From assembly GCA_002995625.1 (NCBI GenBank), contig PVBP01000008.1, positions 1 to 60,917 of the forward strand: a stretch of 60,917 nucleotides of DNA, read 5' to 3'. Position numbers and translations under genes: made by a program. Below, piece by piece: positions 20,708 to 31,551 of this stretch. The stretch comes from Lysobacteraceae bacterium. GTDB taxonomy: Bacteria; Pseudomonadota; Gammaproteobacteria; Xanthomonadales; Ahniellaceae. The notes beneath the pieces were generated by a model that was given only the letters and a program-made list of their open reading frames with translations, was not told the DNA's origin and did not search any database. Each line of letters begins with the position of its first letter. Within the stretch, counting starts at the first letter, position 1.

Positions 20708-23074
20708 TCAGGCCGTCGGCCGCTCCCTGCCGGCGCCAGCGGCGTCCGCCGGAGGCGCCCCGTCTTCGCCCGCGGGTTCCCGCAGGCGCTTGACGATCGC
20801 GTCGAGTGCGCGATCCACCAGCGCGACCTGCTCGAGGATCACCGCGCGCTGCTCCTTGAGCTCGGCCGCGAGCTCGTTCGCGGTCTTCTCGGCGATCTTG
20901 ACGCCGTTCCGGTTCACGAACAGGTAGAGCGCCCGGATCGTCGAGATCCACAGCAGCTTGGCGCGCTCGCGCGTGCCGTCGTCCTTGACGAACTCCATCC
21001 AGGTGCCCGCCTTCAGCGTGCGCGCCATCTCGAGCCATGCGTCGATCGCCTGGTTGTCGAGCTGCTCGCGCTCCTCGGCATCGAGGTCACGGCGCGAGAA
21101 CACGACCTCCTCGCCGGGCTTCGTCGACGCGAAGCGCACCGACACCTCGTCCGGCCGCACGACCTCGCCACGCACCGCGGGCGTCGCCCCGTCGTGCTGA
21201 TCGGGGGTCCCGAGCAGGACGTCGTGGATCCGGTCGAACTCGCGCCACATCTCCTCGGTCGCGTTCGGGTGCAGGCCGAGCGCCTGCATGCCCTGCCGGA
21301 ACTGGCTCTCGAGGTCGGTGCGCAGGATCGCGAGCCGCTGCCGGTCGGCCTCGTCCTGCTTCGGCTGCACGCTCCACGCGATGTCCTCGACGAAGCGCGT
21401 CGCGCGATCCCAGGCCTCGGATTCCTCGCCCTGGCGCAGGTGGGTCAGCACCAGGAAGTTCGACCAGCGGCGGGTCAGGATCTCGCGCACGCTGACCGGC
21501 AGTTCGCGCCCCGCGATCCTCAGCATGATCGCCTGCGCGGCGGCGCGCTGCGAGGCGTCGAGCTTCTCGCGACCGCGCGCGGCTTCGGCCGTCCGCCGCT
21601 CCGACAGCTCCGCGCGCTTGCGGCTCGCGTCGAGGAAGGCATGGAACTCGTCGAGCAGCCGCTGGAAGATGCCGACGTCGTCCTCGAAGTCCCGGTTCAG
21701 CCGCTCGACGATCGAGCGGATCTGACCGATCAGCCGGCCGTCGCGGTCGGACTCCTCGGTCCAGCCGAGGGCGCTCTGGGCCATTTCGTCGAGCAGGCGC
21801 CGCGCCGGGTGGTCGTGCCGCGCGATGAAGCTCCGATCCAGCAGCGCCACCTTGAGATAGGGGATCTGCAGCCGGCCGAGCAGCGCCGAGACCGGCGCCG
21901 GCAGGTTCCGGTCCTCGACCGCGTAGTCGAAGATCATCCCGACGATGTCGATCATGTCCTCGTTGGCGCCGAGCGCGGTCGGGCGCCGGCCGCCGGACAG
22001 CGCGCCGATCTGCTCGAGCAGCGCATCCTTGATCGCCGACGACGACGGCGGCTGGACGGCCGATTGCGAGGAGGCGAGTTCGACCTGCAGCAGCGAGAGC
22101 GCGTTCAGCATCTCGCGCGGGCTCGGCGCCGGCAGCATCGCCGCGGCGTCGATTCCCGCCGCGCCGCCGCCGCGCAGGTCCTGGGGGCCCGCCGACCCGC
22201 GCCGCGCCTGCAGCAGCTGGGTCAGTTCGCCGAGCAGGGCCTGGATCTGGACGTCCTCGGGCTGCGCCGGGACGCCGCCGAGGTGCTCGTTCGGGTCGCC
22301 GACGGACGAGCCCTCTGCCGCGGCGAGCGCACCGCGCGCCGCCCCGGCCGAGGCCATGCCCGGCGCCGCCGGGCGCCGGCCCGGCACGTGGTAGCGCAGC
22401 TCGGGCATCACCCCCGCCTGCACCAGCAGCCCGTTCATCTCGTCGTAGACGCCGTCGAGCGCGCCGAGCACATGGCGTTCGAACAGCTTGAGGACGATCA
22501 GCTTGACCTCGACCTCGAGGTCGAATTCGCCGAGACTCTGGCCGAAGGCGTCGGACAGGAGGCGCGGCCCAACCGGATTGTTGTCGGCATCGACGACCCG
22601 GCCGCCGAGCAGCTGCGTGAGGCGCTGCTCGAGCGCGTACAGCGCGCGATTGAGGCGCACGATCGCCTTGTCGCTCATCGCCTCGATCGCGAGGTTCTCC
22701 TCGAGCTCGGCCTCGTCGACGAGGCTCAGGTCGTCGTCGCGGCGCGCCGCATGGCGTCGCGTGCGCGGCGCCTCGTTGCGTTCGAGCGCGGTGACGTGCC
22801 GGGCAACGAGGTCGAGCCAGATCGCCTGCGCGCGCTGGCGCTTCTTGCGGATCTCGCGCATGCCGTCGAAGAAGCGCGCCTGGTGGGTCGAGCTCGCCGA
22901 GCGTTCGGACAGGTCGAACAGCGCGTCGTCGACGTTGCCGTAGAGCGCGTCGGCGAGCGCGCCGAGTCGCTGCTGGACGATGGCTCGAAACGCGTTGAAC
23001 AGCCGCGCGACCGGGCTCTGCCCGTCCGGGCGTCCGAATTCGATGACGTTGCTGCTGGGGTGGCTGGCCGGCAT
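20708..23074 (-). CDS. DUF1631 family protein
   Basis: A protein of about 788 residues that belongs, by overall sequence, to the DUF1631 family of large cytoplasmic proteins in Proteobacteria (sometimes mislabelled thymidine phosphorylase). It is mostly helical and charged, with coiled-coil-prone segments and a disordered Ala/Gly-rich stretch near residues 240-330. No catalytic motif is visible and the function is unknown. The ATG at 23074 (MPASHPSSNVIEFGRPD) is chosen, but upstream in-frame starts (a GTG 9 nt earlier, an ATG at 23158) are possible. It diverges from the glutamate dehydrogenase operon across 278 nt that must hold both promoters; I could not pick convincing boxes there. Confidence 0.8.
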   Translation of the reverse strand: MPASHPSSNVIEFGRPDGQSPVARLFNAFRAIVQQRLGALADALYGNVDDALFDLSERSASSTHQARFFDGMREIRKKRQRAQAIWLDLVARHVTALERNEAPRTRRHAARRDDDLSLVDEAELEENLAIEAMSDKAIVRLNRALYALEQRLTQLLGGRVVDADNNPVGPRLLSDAFGQSLGEFDLEVEVKLIVLKLFERHVLGALDGVYDEMNGLLVQAGVMPELRYHVPGRRPAAPGMASAGAARGALAAAEGSSVGDPNEHLGGVPAQPEDVQIQALLGELTQLLQARRGSAGPQDLRGGGAAGIDAAAMLPAPSPREMLNALSLLQVELASSQSAVQPPSSSAIKDALLEQIGALSGGRRPTALGANEDMIDIVGMIFDYAVEDRNLPAPVSALLGRLQIPYLKVALLDRSFIARHDHPARRLLDEMAQSALGWTEESDRDGRLIGQIRSIVERLNRDFEDDVGIFQRLLDEFHAFLDASRKRAELSERRTAEAARGREKLDASQRAAAQAIMLRIAGRELPVSVREILTRRWSNFLVLTHLRQGEESEAWDRATRFVEDIAWSVQPKQDEADRQRLAILRTDLESQFRQGMQALGLHPNATEEMWREFDRIHDVLLGTPDQHDGATPAVRGEVVRPDEVSVRFASTKPGEEVVFSRRDLDAEEREQLDNQAIDAWLEMARTLKAGTWMEFVKDDGTRERAKLLWISTIRALYLFVNRNGVKIAEKTANELAAELKEQRAVILEQVALVDRALDAIVKRLREPAGEDGAPPADAAGAGRERPTA

Positions 23075-23352
23075 GTCGCTCACGTCCCGTCGCTCTGAAG
23101 GTGGGGCCACTGGCCGAGGGTCTGCGGACGATACCGCGAGCGTACGCGGAGCCAGCATTCCGACCTGTGAACGGGACCACGTTTTGACGAGGGTCTGATG
23201 TTCGCCGCGGTGGCGGTCGCGCGGACATGCCGGCCGGATCCGCGTCTGCCCCGCCAAGCCGACCGGGCCTGGATCGAGGTGGTCGATCTCCGAGGGGCGC
23301 CGCTATCCTTCACGGATCGCCGACAGCCGCGTGCCCCGGGGAGGGTCGATCC

Positions 23353-26300
23353 ATGCATGCCGAGGCCGTTCCACCGGTCGCCGACGACGCCATCGAGCCG
23401 ATCCTGGCCCAGCTGAGGTCCCGCGTCGCGGCGCCGCGGCGGCGCGACGCCGAGCAGTTCGCGCGCCAGTTCTTCCGGCGCGTGGGCGCCGAGGACCTCG
23501 CCGTCCGCGGACCCGAAGCCTGGACCGCGCTGCTGCTCGGCCTGCTCGAGTTCCTCCAGGTGCACCAGCCGGGCAGCGCCAAGGTCCGGGTGTTCAATCC
23601 GAACCTCGAGGAATCGGGCTGGGACTCGACGCACACGGTGGTCGAGGTCGTGACCGACGACAGCGCCTTCCTGATCGATTCGGTCAGCATGGCGATCGCC
23701 GGCCAGGGCGCGCTGGTCCACGCCGTGATCCACCCCGTCGTCCACGTCGAGCGCGACGTCGGCGGTCACCTGCTGGCACTGCCCGACGAGGGCGACGGTC
23801 GAGGCCGGGCCGAGTCGGTGATGCATTTCGAGGTCGATCGACGGACCGAGCCCGGCGAACTGGTCGCGATGAAGCAGGCGGTCGAGTCGGCGCTGCGCGA
23901 CGTGCGCGCGAGCGTCGCCGACTGGCGCGCGATGCGCGCGATGGCCGAGCGCGTGGCCGAGGAACTGGCCGATCGCCCGCTGCCGGTCGATCCGGCCGGG
24001 CGCGAGGAGGCGCAGGCGTTCATGCGCTGGCTGGCGGCCGATCACTTCACGTTCCTCGGCTACCGCGAGTACGCGGTCGAGTCGCGCGATGGCGAGGAGG
24101 TGCTGGCGCCGGTCGCAGGGACCGGCCTCGGGATCCTGCGCAGCGACCAGCCACCCGCGCCGCGCCCGATCGCCAGCCTGCCCGGCCGGGCCGCCGGCCG
24201 GCAGGGAATCAACGAGGTCGTGATCGTCACCAAGACCAACGCCCGCAGCACCGTGCATCGCCCGGGCCACATGGACTACATCTCGGTGCTGCGCTTCGAC
24301 GGCGGCGGCCGCGCGATCGGGGAACAGCGCTTCCTCGGCCTGTTCACGTCTGGGGCCTACGCGCGCCGGCCGTGGGAAGTGCCGCTGGTGCGGCACAAGT
24401 ACGAGGCGGTGATGGCGCGCTCGGGCTTCACCCGCGACAGCCACAACTGGAAGGCGCTGCGGCACGTGCTCGAGGCCCTGCCGCGCGACGAGCTGTTCCA
24501 GGGCAGCACCGAGGAACTGGCCGAGGTCGCGCTCGGGATCCTGCGGCTGTCGCAGCGCCAGCGCGTCCGCGTGTTCGTGCGCCACGACCGCTATGGCCGG
24601 TTCCACTCGGTGATGGTGTTCCTGCCGCGGGACCGGTTCAACGAGGACGTGCGCCAGCGCGTCGAGGCGGTGCTGATGCGCGCGCTCGACGGGGAGCGGG
24701 TCGACTCGACGATCCACGTCTCCGAGTCGCCGCTGGCGCGGATGCACCTGGTCGTCCGCGGACGGCCCGGCGGCAACGTCGGGCTAGACCTCGGGCGGCT
24801 CGAGGCCGAGATCGCGCAGATCGTGCGCAACTGGCACGACGAACTGCGCGAGCTGCTGATCCAGCGCCACGGCGAGGACAAGGGCAGCCGGCTCGCGAGT
24901 CGCTACGGACGCGCGCTTCCGGCCGGCTACATCGAGGCGGCGACGCCGTGGGTGGCCGCGAGCGACGTCGAGACCGCGGCCTCGCTGCGCGGCACCGACG
25001 ACCTGAGGCTGGCGCTGTACCGTTCGCGCCGGCCCGGCAGCGAAGGGCGGATCGGTCTCAAGCTGTTCCGCTTCGGCTCGCACCTTCCGCTGTCCGACGT
25101 GCTGCCGATGATGGAGAACATGGGCCTGCGCGTGCTGTCGGAGCACCCGTACGAGCTCGATCTCGGCGGCAGCGGCAACATCTACATGCAGGACTTCGAG
25201 GTCGCGGCGACGCGCGACATCGATCTCGACGCGGTGCGCGAGCCGTTCCAGCAGGCCTTCGAGCGGATCTGGGCCGGCGACGCCGAGAACGACGGCTTCA
25301 ACCGGCTGGTGCTGGCCGCCGCGCTCGACTGGCGCCAGGTCACGGTGCTGCGCGCGTACTGCAAGTACCTGCTGCAGACCGGCCTGCCGTTCTCGCAGAG
25401 CTACATGGAGGAAACGCTGGCGCGCTACCCGCTGCACGCGCGCCTGCTGGTCGACCTGTTCGAGGCACGCTTCGACCCGGCGCGCACCTCGCCGGGTCGT
25501 ACCCAGATCGAGGTCGGACGCAAGCGGCTGGTCCGCGACCTCGAGTCGCTGCTCGACGACGGCATCCGCCGCACCCACCCCGAGCTGGTCGAGACGCTCG
25601 CCGAATCGCGCGGCGAGCCGCGCGAGACCCAGATCCAGGTGTCCGAAGCAGCGCTCGCATCGGTGATGGACCAGGTCCAGAGCCTCGACGAGGACCGCAT
25701 CCTGCGCAGCTGGCAGGCGCTGATCCAGGCCACCCTGCGCACCAACCACTACCAGTTCCGCGACGGCCGGCCGAAGTCCTACCTGTCGTTCAAGCTCGAC
25801 CCGGCGAGGGTTCCGGAGCTGCCGAAGCCGCGGCCGTACCGGGAGATCTTCGTCTACGGGCCGCGGGTCGAGGGCGTGCACCTGCGCTTCGGGCCGGTCG
25901 CGCGCGGCGGCCTGCGCTGGTCCGACCGGCGCGAGGACTTCCGCACCGAGGTGCTGGGCCTCGTCAAGGCGCAGATGGTCAAGAACACCGTGATCGTGCC
26001 GGTCGGCGCGAAGGGCGGCTTCTTCGTCAAGCGGCCGCCCGTCGACGGCGGGCGTGAGGCCCAGCTCGCCGAGGGCGTGGCCTGCTACCGGATGTTCATC
26101 CACGGCCTGCTCGACGTGACCGACAACATCATCGACGGCCGGATCGTCAAGCCCGCCGACGTGGTCTGCCACGATGGCGACGATCCCTACCTCGTCGTCG
26201 CCGCGGACAAGGGCACCGCGACCTTCTCGGACATCGCGAACTCGGTCAGCGCCGAGCACGGATTCTGGCTCGGTGACGCCTTCGCCTCGGGCGGGTCGAA

Positions 26301-28314
26301 CGGCTACGACCACAAGGAGATGGGCATCACCGCGAAGGGCGCGTGGGAGTCGGTCAAGCGCCACTTCCGCGCGCTCGGGCGCGACTCGCAGAGCCAGGAC
26401 TTCACCTGCGTCGGCATCGGCGACATGTCGGGCGACGTGTTCGGCAACGGCATGCTGCTGTCGCGCCACATCCGGCTGGTCGCCGCGTTCGACCACCGCC
26501 ACATCTTCATCGATCCGAGCCCGGACGCGGCCGCCTCGTACGCCGAGCGCGAGCGCCTGTTCAGGCTTCCGCGATCGAGCTGGGACGACTACGACCGCGC
26601 GCTGATCAGCGCCGGTGGCGGCGTGTGGCCGCGCAGCGCGAAGGCCATTCCGGTCTCGGCCGAGGCCCGCGCGGCGCTGGGGATCGCAACCGACGTCGCG
26701 CAGATGACCCCGACCGAGCTGATGCACGCGATCCTGAAGGCGCCGGTCGACCTGCTCTGGAACGGCGGCATCGGCACCTACGTCAAGGCCGCGCGCGAGT
26801 CCCACGCGGACGTCGGCGACCGGGCCAACAACGCGATCCGCGTCAATGGCGGAGAACTGCGCTGCCGGATCGTCGGCGAGGGCGGCAACCTCGGCATGAC
26901 CCAGCTGGGGCGCATCGAGGCGGCCCAGCACGGCGTGCTGCTCAACACCGACTTCATCGACAACTCGGCCGGCGTCGATACGTCGGACCACGAGGTCAAC
27001 ATCAAGATCCTGCTCGACGCGCTGGTCGCCGGCGGCGCCCTCGATGCGCGCCGGCGCAACGCCCTGCTGCGCGAGATGACCGACGAGGTCGAGGCGCTGG
27101 TGCTGCGCGACAACTACCTGCAGAACCAGGCGATCAGCCTGATGCAGCGGATGAGCCGCGCGCGTCTCGGGGCCGAGCAGCACTTCGTGCAGGTGCTCGA
27201 ATCGCAGGGACTGCTCGATCGCGAGATCGAGTACCTGCCGAGCGATGCCGAGTTCGCCGAGCGCAAGTCCCGCGGCCTCGGCCTGACCCGGCCCGAGCTC
27301 GCGATCCTGCTGTCCTACTCGAAGCTGGTCCTGTTCCAGCAGCTGGTCGAGTCCGACGTGCCCGAGGATCCGCACCTGTCGAAGGAGCTCGAGCGCTACT
27401 TCCCGCAGGCGCTTCAGCCGTACGGCGACGAGATGCGCCGGCACCGCCTGAGGCGGGAGATCATCGCGACCGCGGTGACCAACTCGATGGTCAACCGGAT
27501 GGGCGCGACCTTCGTCCTCCGGATGCAGGAGGACACCGGGGAATCGCCCGGCCAGATCGCGCGCGCCTACGCGATCGCGCGCGAGGTCCTCGACGCGCGC
27601 GGGATCTGGGCGCGGATCGAGGCGCTGGACGGCAGGATCCATGACGATGCGCAGATGGACGCGATGCAGGTGGTGTGGGCGCTGATCCGTCACGCCACCC
27701 GCTGGCTGCTCAACGCGCCCGGACAGCGCCTCGACATCGCCGCCGCCGTGGCGCGCTACTCGCCCGGTGTCGCGGCCGTGCGCGGCGCGCTCGGCCGGCT
27801 GGTCGCCGACGCGGATCGCGCGGCGATCGACGCACGCGAGACGCACTGGCGCGGACTCGGTTTCCCGGACGACCTCGCGCGCGAGCTCGCCACGCTGCCG
27901 GCCCTGACCTCGATCTTCGACGTGATCGAGGTCGCGCTCGAGACCGGCGCCCCGGTCGAGCGCGCAGCGCAGGTGCATTTCGCGCTCGGCGAGGCCCTGC
28001 ACCTCGCCTGGCTCACGCAGCGGGTCGAGGAACTCCCGGTCGACGGTCGCTGGCATGCGCAGGCGCGCGGCACGATGCGCGACGAGCTCTACACGCAGCA
28101 GCGCGCGCTGGCCGCGCAGGTGCTGCGGCGCGGCGGCGGCAGCGAACCGGCGGCGGCGGTCGCGGCGTGGCTTGGCCGCGAGGATCCGGCGCTGCGCTTC
28201 ACGCTGGCGATGCTCGCCGACATGCGCAGCCAGTCGCAGATGGACTATCCGACGGTGTCGGTCGCGGTCCGGCGCCTCGCCCAGCTCGCCCAGGCCGGGG
28301 CCCGGGCGGCCTGA
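23353..28314 (+). CDS. gdhB: NAD-specific glutamate dehydrogenase, 180-kDa class
   Basis: A 1653-residue enzyme that oxidatively deaminates glutamate to 2-oxoglutarate and ammonia with NAD. It has the large-GDH architecture: a long N-terminal regulatory region with ACT-like segments, then the catalytic core from about residue 830 ([32 protein letters not shown], the nucleotide-binding region with [15 protein letters not shown], and [11 protein letters not shown]), and a helical C-terminal region. The ATG at 23353 follows a strong GGGGAGGG; an open frame continues upstream but lacks homology. It heads a five-gene operon, with nadK starting 15 nt later. In relatives the enzyme serves catabolic use of glutamate and arginine; regulation is not evident here. 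Confidence 0.96.
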   Translation: MHAEAVPPVADDAIEPILAQLRSRVAAPRRRDAEQFARQFFRRVGAEDLAVRGPEAWTALLLGLLEFLQVHQPGSAKVRVFNPNLEESGWDSTHTVVEVVTDDSAFLIDSVSMAIAGQGALVHAVIHPVVHVERDVGGHLLALPDEGDGRGRAESVMHFEVDRRTEPGELVAMKQAVESALRDVRASVADWRAMRAMAERVAEELADRPLPVDPAGREEAQAFMRWLAADHFTFLGYREYAVESRDGEEVLAPVAGTGLGILRSDQPPAPRPIASLPGRAAGRQGINEVVIVTKTNARSTVHRPGHMDYISVLRFDGGGRAIGEQRFLGLFTSGAYARRPWEVPLVRHKYEAVMARSGFTRDSHNWKALRHVLEALPRDELFQGSTEELAEVALGILRLSQRQRVRVFVRHDRYGRFHSVMVFLPRDRFNEDVRQRVEAVLMRALDGERVDSTIHVSESPLARMHLVVRGRPGGNVGLDLGRLEAEIAQIVRNWHDELRELLIQRHGEDKGSRLASRYGRALPAGYIEAATPWVAASDVETAASLRGTDDLRLALYRSRRPGSEGRIGLKLFRFGSHLPLSDVLPMMENMGLRVLSEHPYELDLGGSGNIYMQDFEVAATRDIDLDAVREPFQQAFERIWAGDAENDGFNRLVLAAALDWRQVTVLRAYCKYLLQTGLPFSQSYMEETLARYPLHARLLVDLFEARFDPARTSPGRTQIEVGRKRLVRDLESLLDDGIRRTHPELVETLAESRGEPRETQIQVSEAALASVMDQVQSLDEDRILRSWQALIQATLRTNHYQFRDGRPKSYLSFKLDPARVPELPKPRPYREIFVYGPRVEGVHLRFGPVARGGLRWSDRREDFRTEVLGLVKAQMVKNTVIVPVGAKGGFFVKRPPVDGGREAQLAEGVACYRMFIHGLLDVTDNIIDGRIVKPADVVCHDGDDPYLVVAADKGTATFSDIANSVSAEHGFWLGDAFASGGSNGYDHKEMGITAKGAWESVKRHFRALGRDSQSQDFTCVGIGDMSGDVFGNGMLLSRHIRLVAAFDHRHIFIDPSPDAAASYAERERLFRLPRSSWDDYDRALISAGGGVWPRSAKAIPVSAEARAALGIATDVAQMTPTELMHAILKAPVDLLWNGGIGTYVKAARESHADVGDRANNAIRVNGGELRCRIVGEGGNLGMTQLGRIEAAQHGVLLNTDFIDNSAGVDTSDHEVNIKILLDALVAGGALDARRRNALLREMTDEVEALVLRDNYLQNQAISLMQRMSRARLGAEQHFVQVLESQGLLDREIEYLPSDAEFAERKSRGLGLTRPELAILLSYSKLVLFQQLVESDVPEDPHLSKELERYFPQALQPYGDEMRRHRLRREIIATAVTNSMVNRMGATFVLRMQEDTGESPGQIARAYAIAREVLDARGIWARIEALDGRIHDDAQMDAMQVVWALIRHATRWLLNAPGQRLDIAAAVARYSPGVAAVRGALGRLVADADRAAIDARETHWRGLGFPDDLARELATLPALTSIFDVIEVALETGAPVERAAQVHFALGEALHLAWLTQRVEELPVDGRWHAQARGTMRDELYTQQRALAAQVLRRGGGSEPAAAVAAWLGREDPALRFTLAMLADMRSQSQMDYPTVSVAVRRLAQLAQAGARAA

Positions 28315-28328
28315 GCGCGGCGGGCCCC

Positions 28329-29090
28329 GTGCGCCTCGCCTTCGTCGCCAGCCGGCACGCCGACGCGCTCGCCGCGCGCGATGCCCTCGCGAGCCGCTAC
28401 GGCGAGCGCGATCCGTCCGAGGCCGACGTCATCGTCGCGATCGGCGGAGACGGCTTCATGCTGCAGACCCTGCACCGGTTTCACGGCAGCGGCCGGCCGG
28501 TCTACGGGATGAAGGCGGGTTCGGTGGGCTTCCTGATGAACCTGCTGCGCGACGACGAGGACCTCGTCGCGCGCATCGGCCGGGCGCAGCCGACGGTGCT
28601 GAAGCCGCTCGCGATGCGCGCGCACGCCGAGTCGGGCGCGACGACCGATCTGCTGGCCTTCAACGAGGTCTCGCTGCTCCGCCAGACCAAGCAGGCGGCG
28701 AAGATCCGGGTCTGGGTCGACGGCAAGGTCAAGCTCGACGAGCTCGTCTGCGACGGCGTGATGGTCGCGACGCCGGCCGGCAGCACCGCCTACAACCTGT
28801 CTGCGCACGGGCCGATCCTCCCGCTCGGCAGCCAGGTGCTCGCGATCACGCCGATCGCCGCCTTTCGCCCGCGTCGCTGGCGCGGCGCGATCGTCCGCGC
28901 CGGCACCGAGGTGCGATTCGAGGTGCTGGACCACTACAAGCGTCCGGTCAGCGCCACCGCCGACGCCTCCGAGGTCCGCGACGTGACCGAGGTCACGATC
29001 CGCGAGTCGGAGTCGCGGACGATGACGCTGCTGTTCGATCCCGAGCACAGCCTCGAGGAGCGCATCCTCGACGAGCAGTTCGCGCCATGA
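28329..29090 (+). CDS. nadK: NAD kinase
   Basis: A 253-residue cytosolic enzyme that phosphorylates NAD to NADP with ATP or polyphosphate. The GGDG motif ([17 protein letters not shown], about 38-54), the FNEVSLLR segment and the [15 protein letters not shown] motif are intact. It is the short form found in xanthomonads, without the longer N-terminus of enteric NadK. Translation starts at a GTG (28329), 15 nt after the glutamate dehydrogenase stop, where the conserved [12 protein letters not shown] begins. The location behind an NAD-dependent dehydrogenase links it to pyridine nucleotide balance. Confidence 0.94.
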   Translation: MRLAFVASRHADALAARDALASRYGERDPSEADVIVAIGGDGFMLQTLHRFHGSGRPVYGMKAGSVGFLMNLLRDDEDLVARIGRAQPTVLKPLAMRAHAESGATTDLLAFNEVSLLRQTKQAAKIRVWVDGKVKLDELVCDGVMVATPAGSTAYNLSAHGPILPLGSQVLAITPIAAFRPRRWRGAIVRAGTEVRFEVLDHYKRPVSATADASEVRDVTEVTIRESESRTMTLLFDPEHSLEERILDEQFAP

Positions 29091-29107
29091 CCTGTCGAGG
29101 AACGCCG

Positions 29108-30625
29108 ATGTCCGGATTCATCGTTCGCCACACGTCGCTGCGTGCCTGCGCGATCGCCATCGCCTGCGGCCTGATCACCGCGGCGGCGCACGCGGCCACC
29201 TGGCCCGCCTCGCTCGACCCGGCGCTGGTCGCGAAGTCCGGGCACGGACCGCAGCCGGCGCTGATCCTGCTGGAGGGCACCGACTTGCCGGCGGCGACGC
29301 CCGAGGCCACCCGTTTCGAGACGCAGGTCGCCGCGACGGTCGATCGACTGAAGGCGCATGCGGACGCGACGCAGGCGCCGCTAGTCGCCGAGCTCGAACG
29401 ACGCGGCATTGCGTACCGCCGCTACTGGGTCGCGAACGCCGTGGCGGTCGAGGCCGATCTCGCGACGCTCGCCGACCTCGCGCTGCTCGCCGACGTGCTG
29501 CGGATCGAGTCGAATGCGACGACCCGCGCGAGACTGCCGGAACCCGCGGCGATCGTTGCCGCGCCCAAGGTCGTGGAGTGGGGCATCGCGAACGTCCGCG
29601 CGCCCGAGGTCTGGGCGCTCGGCCACCGCGGCGGCGGGGTCGTCGTCGCCGGCCAGGACACCGGCTACCGCTGGGACCATCCGGCGCTGCGCGCGAGCTA
29701 CCGCGGCTGGAACGGGAGCGCGGCGACCCACGATCACCACTGGTGGGACGCGATCCACGGCGACATCGGCGCGCCGAACGGCAATCCCTGCGGCTACTCG
29801 GCGCCAGCCCCGTGCGACGACCACAACCACGGCACCCACACGATGGGGACGATCGTCGGTCTCGATGGCGCGAACGAGATCGGCGTCGCGCCGGAGGCGC
29901 GCTGGATCGCCTGCCGCAACATGGACCTCGGCGACGGCGCGCCGGCGACCTACCTCGAGTGCTTCCAGTTCTTCCTCGCGCCGACCGACCTCGGCGGCCA
30001 GAACCCGCGGCCCGACCTCGCCCCGCACGTGATCAACAACTCGTGGGGCTGCCCGCCGGCCGAAGGCTGCGCGTGGCACACACTGCAGGCCGCGGTGGCC
30101 GCGGTGCGCGCGGCCGGGATCGTGGTCGTCGCCTCGGCCGGCAACAGCGGCCCGGCGTGCGCGACGATCGCCGATCCGCCGGCGCTGTACGCCGATGCGT
30201 TCTCGGTCGCGGCGCATTCGAGCGGCAACACGATCGCGAACTTCAGCAGTCGCGGCCCGGTCACGATCGACGGCAGCGGCCGGCTCAAGCCGGACGTGTC
30301 GGCGCCCGGCGTCTCGGTGCGCTCGGCCCTGCGCAACGGCGGCTACGGGTCGATGAGCGGGACCAGCATGGCGGGCCCGCACGTCGCCGGCGTCGTCGCG
30401 CTGATGATGTCGGCCGACCCGACGCTCAAGGGCGATCCGGACCGGGTCGAGGCGATCCTGCGCGCGACCGCGGTGCCGACGACCAGCACGCAGACCTGCG
30501 GCGCGTTCCCGGGGGCGTCGGTTCCGAACGCCGTGTTCGGTCACGGCCGCGTCGACGCGCTCGCGGCGGTGCGCGCGGTGCTCGATCCGCTCCATCGCGA
30601 CGGCTTCGAAGCCGCATCGCCATGA
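29108..30625 (+). CDS. Secreted S8 family (subtilisin-like) peptidase
   Basis: A 505-residue exported serine protease. The signal peptide covers about 1-29 (cleavage after AAAHA), followed by a short propeptide-like region. The catalytic domain (about 155-490) has Asp184 (VVAGQDTGYRWDHP), His241 (HNHGTHTMG), the oxyanion region NNSWGCP and SAGNSGP, and Ser420 in SGTSMAGPHVAG. Several Cys pairs suggest disulfides outside the cytoplasm. The protein ends HRDGFEAASP, a short tail after the domain. The ATG at 29108 has GAGGAA at ideal spacing; an ATG at 29087 overlapping the nadK stop has none. The stop overlaps the next start (ATGA). An extracellular protease inside a cytosolic metabolic operon is unusual. 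Confidence 0.93.
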   Translation: MSGFIVRHTSLRACAIAIACGLITAAAHAATWPASLDPALVAKSGHGPQPALILLEGTDLPAATPEATRFETQVAATVDRLKAHADATQAPLVAELERRGIAYRRYWVANAVAVEADLATLADLALLADVLRIESNATTRARLPEPAAIVAAPKVVEWGIANVRAPEVWALGHRGGGVVVAGQDTGYRWDHPALRASYRGWNGSAATHDHHWWDAIHGDIGAPNGNPCGYSAPAPCDDHNHGTHTMGTIVGLDGANEIGVAPEARWIACRNMDLGDGAPATYLECFQFFLAPTDLGGQNPRPDLAPHVINNSWGCPPAEGCAWHTLQAAVAAVRAAGIVVVASAGNSGPACATIADPPALYADAFSVAAHSSGNTIANFSSRGPVTIDGSGRLKPDVSAPGVSVRSALRNGGYGSMSGTSMAGPHVAGVVALMMSADPTLKGDPDRVEAILRATAVPTTSTQTCGAFPGASVPNAVFGHGRVDALAAVRAVLDPLHRDGFEAASP

Positions 30626-31551
30626 TCGAGTCACCAGCACCGTCTGCTGCCGGGGACGACCGGCGGCTGGTCGTCGCGATCTCGTCGCGCGCGCTGTTCG
30701 ACCTCGCCGAGAGCCACGCGCTGTTCGAGCGCGCCGGACTCGACGCCTACCGCGAGTTCCAGATCGCGCACGAGGACGAGCCGCTCGAGCCGGGCATCGC
30801 GTTCCCGCTGGTGCGGAAGCTGCTGCGACTCAACGAGCTCTCCGAGCGGACGCCGCGGGTCGAGGTGATCCTGCTGTCGCGCAACTCGGCCGATACCGGG
30901 CTCCGGATCTTCAACGCGATCGAGCGCTACGGCCTCGAGATCGTCCGCGCCGCGTTCACCAACGGCGCGCCGACCTGGCCCTACGTGCAGCCCTTCGGCG
31001 CGCAGCTGTTCCTGTCGGCGAACCACGACGACGTCGCGCGCGCGTTGCGCGCCGGGGTCGCGGCGGCCACGATCCTGCCGTCGAAGGCGCCGCAGCGCGG
31101 TTCCGACCAGCTGCGGATCGCCTTCGACGGCGACGCCGTGATCTTTTCCGACGAGTCCGAGCGGATCAGCCGCGAACAGGGCATCGGCGCCTTCCACGAG
31201 CACGAGCAGCGCCGGGCCGCCGAGCTGATGCCGGCCGGGCCGTTCCGCGGTTTCCTCGAGCGGCTGCACGAGATCCAGTCCGCCTTTCCGCCGGACTGCT
31301 CGCCGATCCGCACGGCGCTCGTCACCGCGCGCTCGGCGCCGGCGCACAAGCGCGTGATCCTGACGCTGCGCGAGTGGGGCGTCCGCGTCGACGAGGCGCT
31401 GTTCCTCGGCGGCCGCGACAAGGGTCCGTTCCTCGCCGCGTTCGGCGCCGACATCTTCTTCGACGACTCCGAGCACAACGTCGAGAACGCGGCGGCGCAC
31501 GTCGCCTCCGGGCATGTCCCGCACGGGGTCGCGAACCCGGGGCGCGAATGA
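30622..31551 (+). CDS. Cytosolic 5'-nucleotidase (NT5C1/PF06189 type)
   Basis: A 309-residue protein that matches the bacterial members of the 5'-nucleotidase family related to eukaryotic cN-I, which dephosphorylate nucleoside monophosphates. Recognisable parts are LVVAISSRALFDLAESHALFE near the start, VEVILLSRNSADTGLRIFNAIE, and the later FDGDAVIFSDESE and LFLGGRDKGPFLAAFGADIFFDD, which carry the HAD-like acidic residues. No signal peptide is present. The ATG overlaps the peptidase stop, and its own stop overlaps the next start, so it is translationally coupled both ways. Whether it acts on AMP, IMP or NMN is not decidable from sequence. Confidence 0.88.
   Translation: MIESPAPSAAGDDRRLVVAISSRALFDLAESHALFERAGLDAYREFQIAHEDEPLEPGIAFPLVRKLLRLNELSERTPRVEVILLSRNSADTGLRIFNAIERYGLEIVRAAFTNGAPTWPYVQPFGAQLFLSANHDDVARALRAGVAAATILPSKAPQRGSDQLRIAFDGDAVIFSDESERISREQGIGAFHEHEQRRAAELMPAGPFRGFLERLHEIQSAFPPDCSPIRTALVTARSAPAHKRVILTLREWGVRVDEALFLGGRDKGPFLAAFGADIFFDDSEHNVENAAAHVASGHVPHGVANPGRE

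Noticed and set aside
24784-28056. Open frame of 1090 codons antisense to the glutamate dehydrogenase
   Set aside because: No motif and biased composition; the catalytic core of the dehydrogenase lies on the other strand.
29087-29107. ATG overlapping the nadK stop as the start of the S8 peptidase
   Set aside because: It lacks a Shine-Dalgarno, and the ATG at 29108 has GAGGAA at good spacing and starts a cleaner signal peptide.
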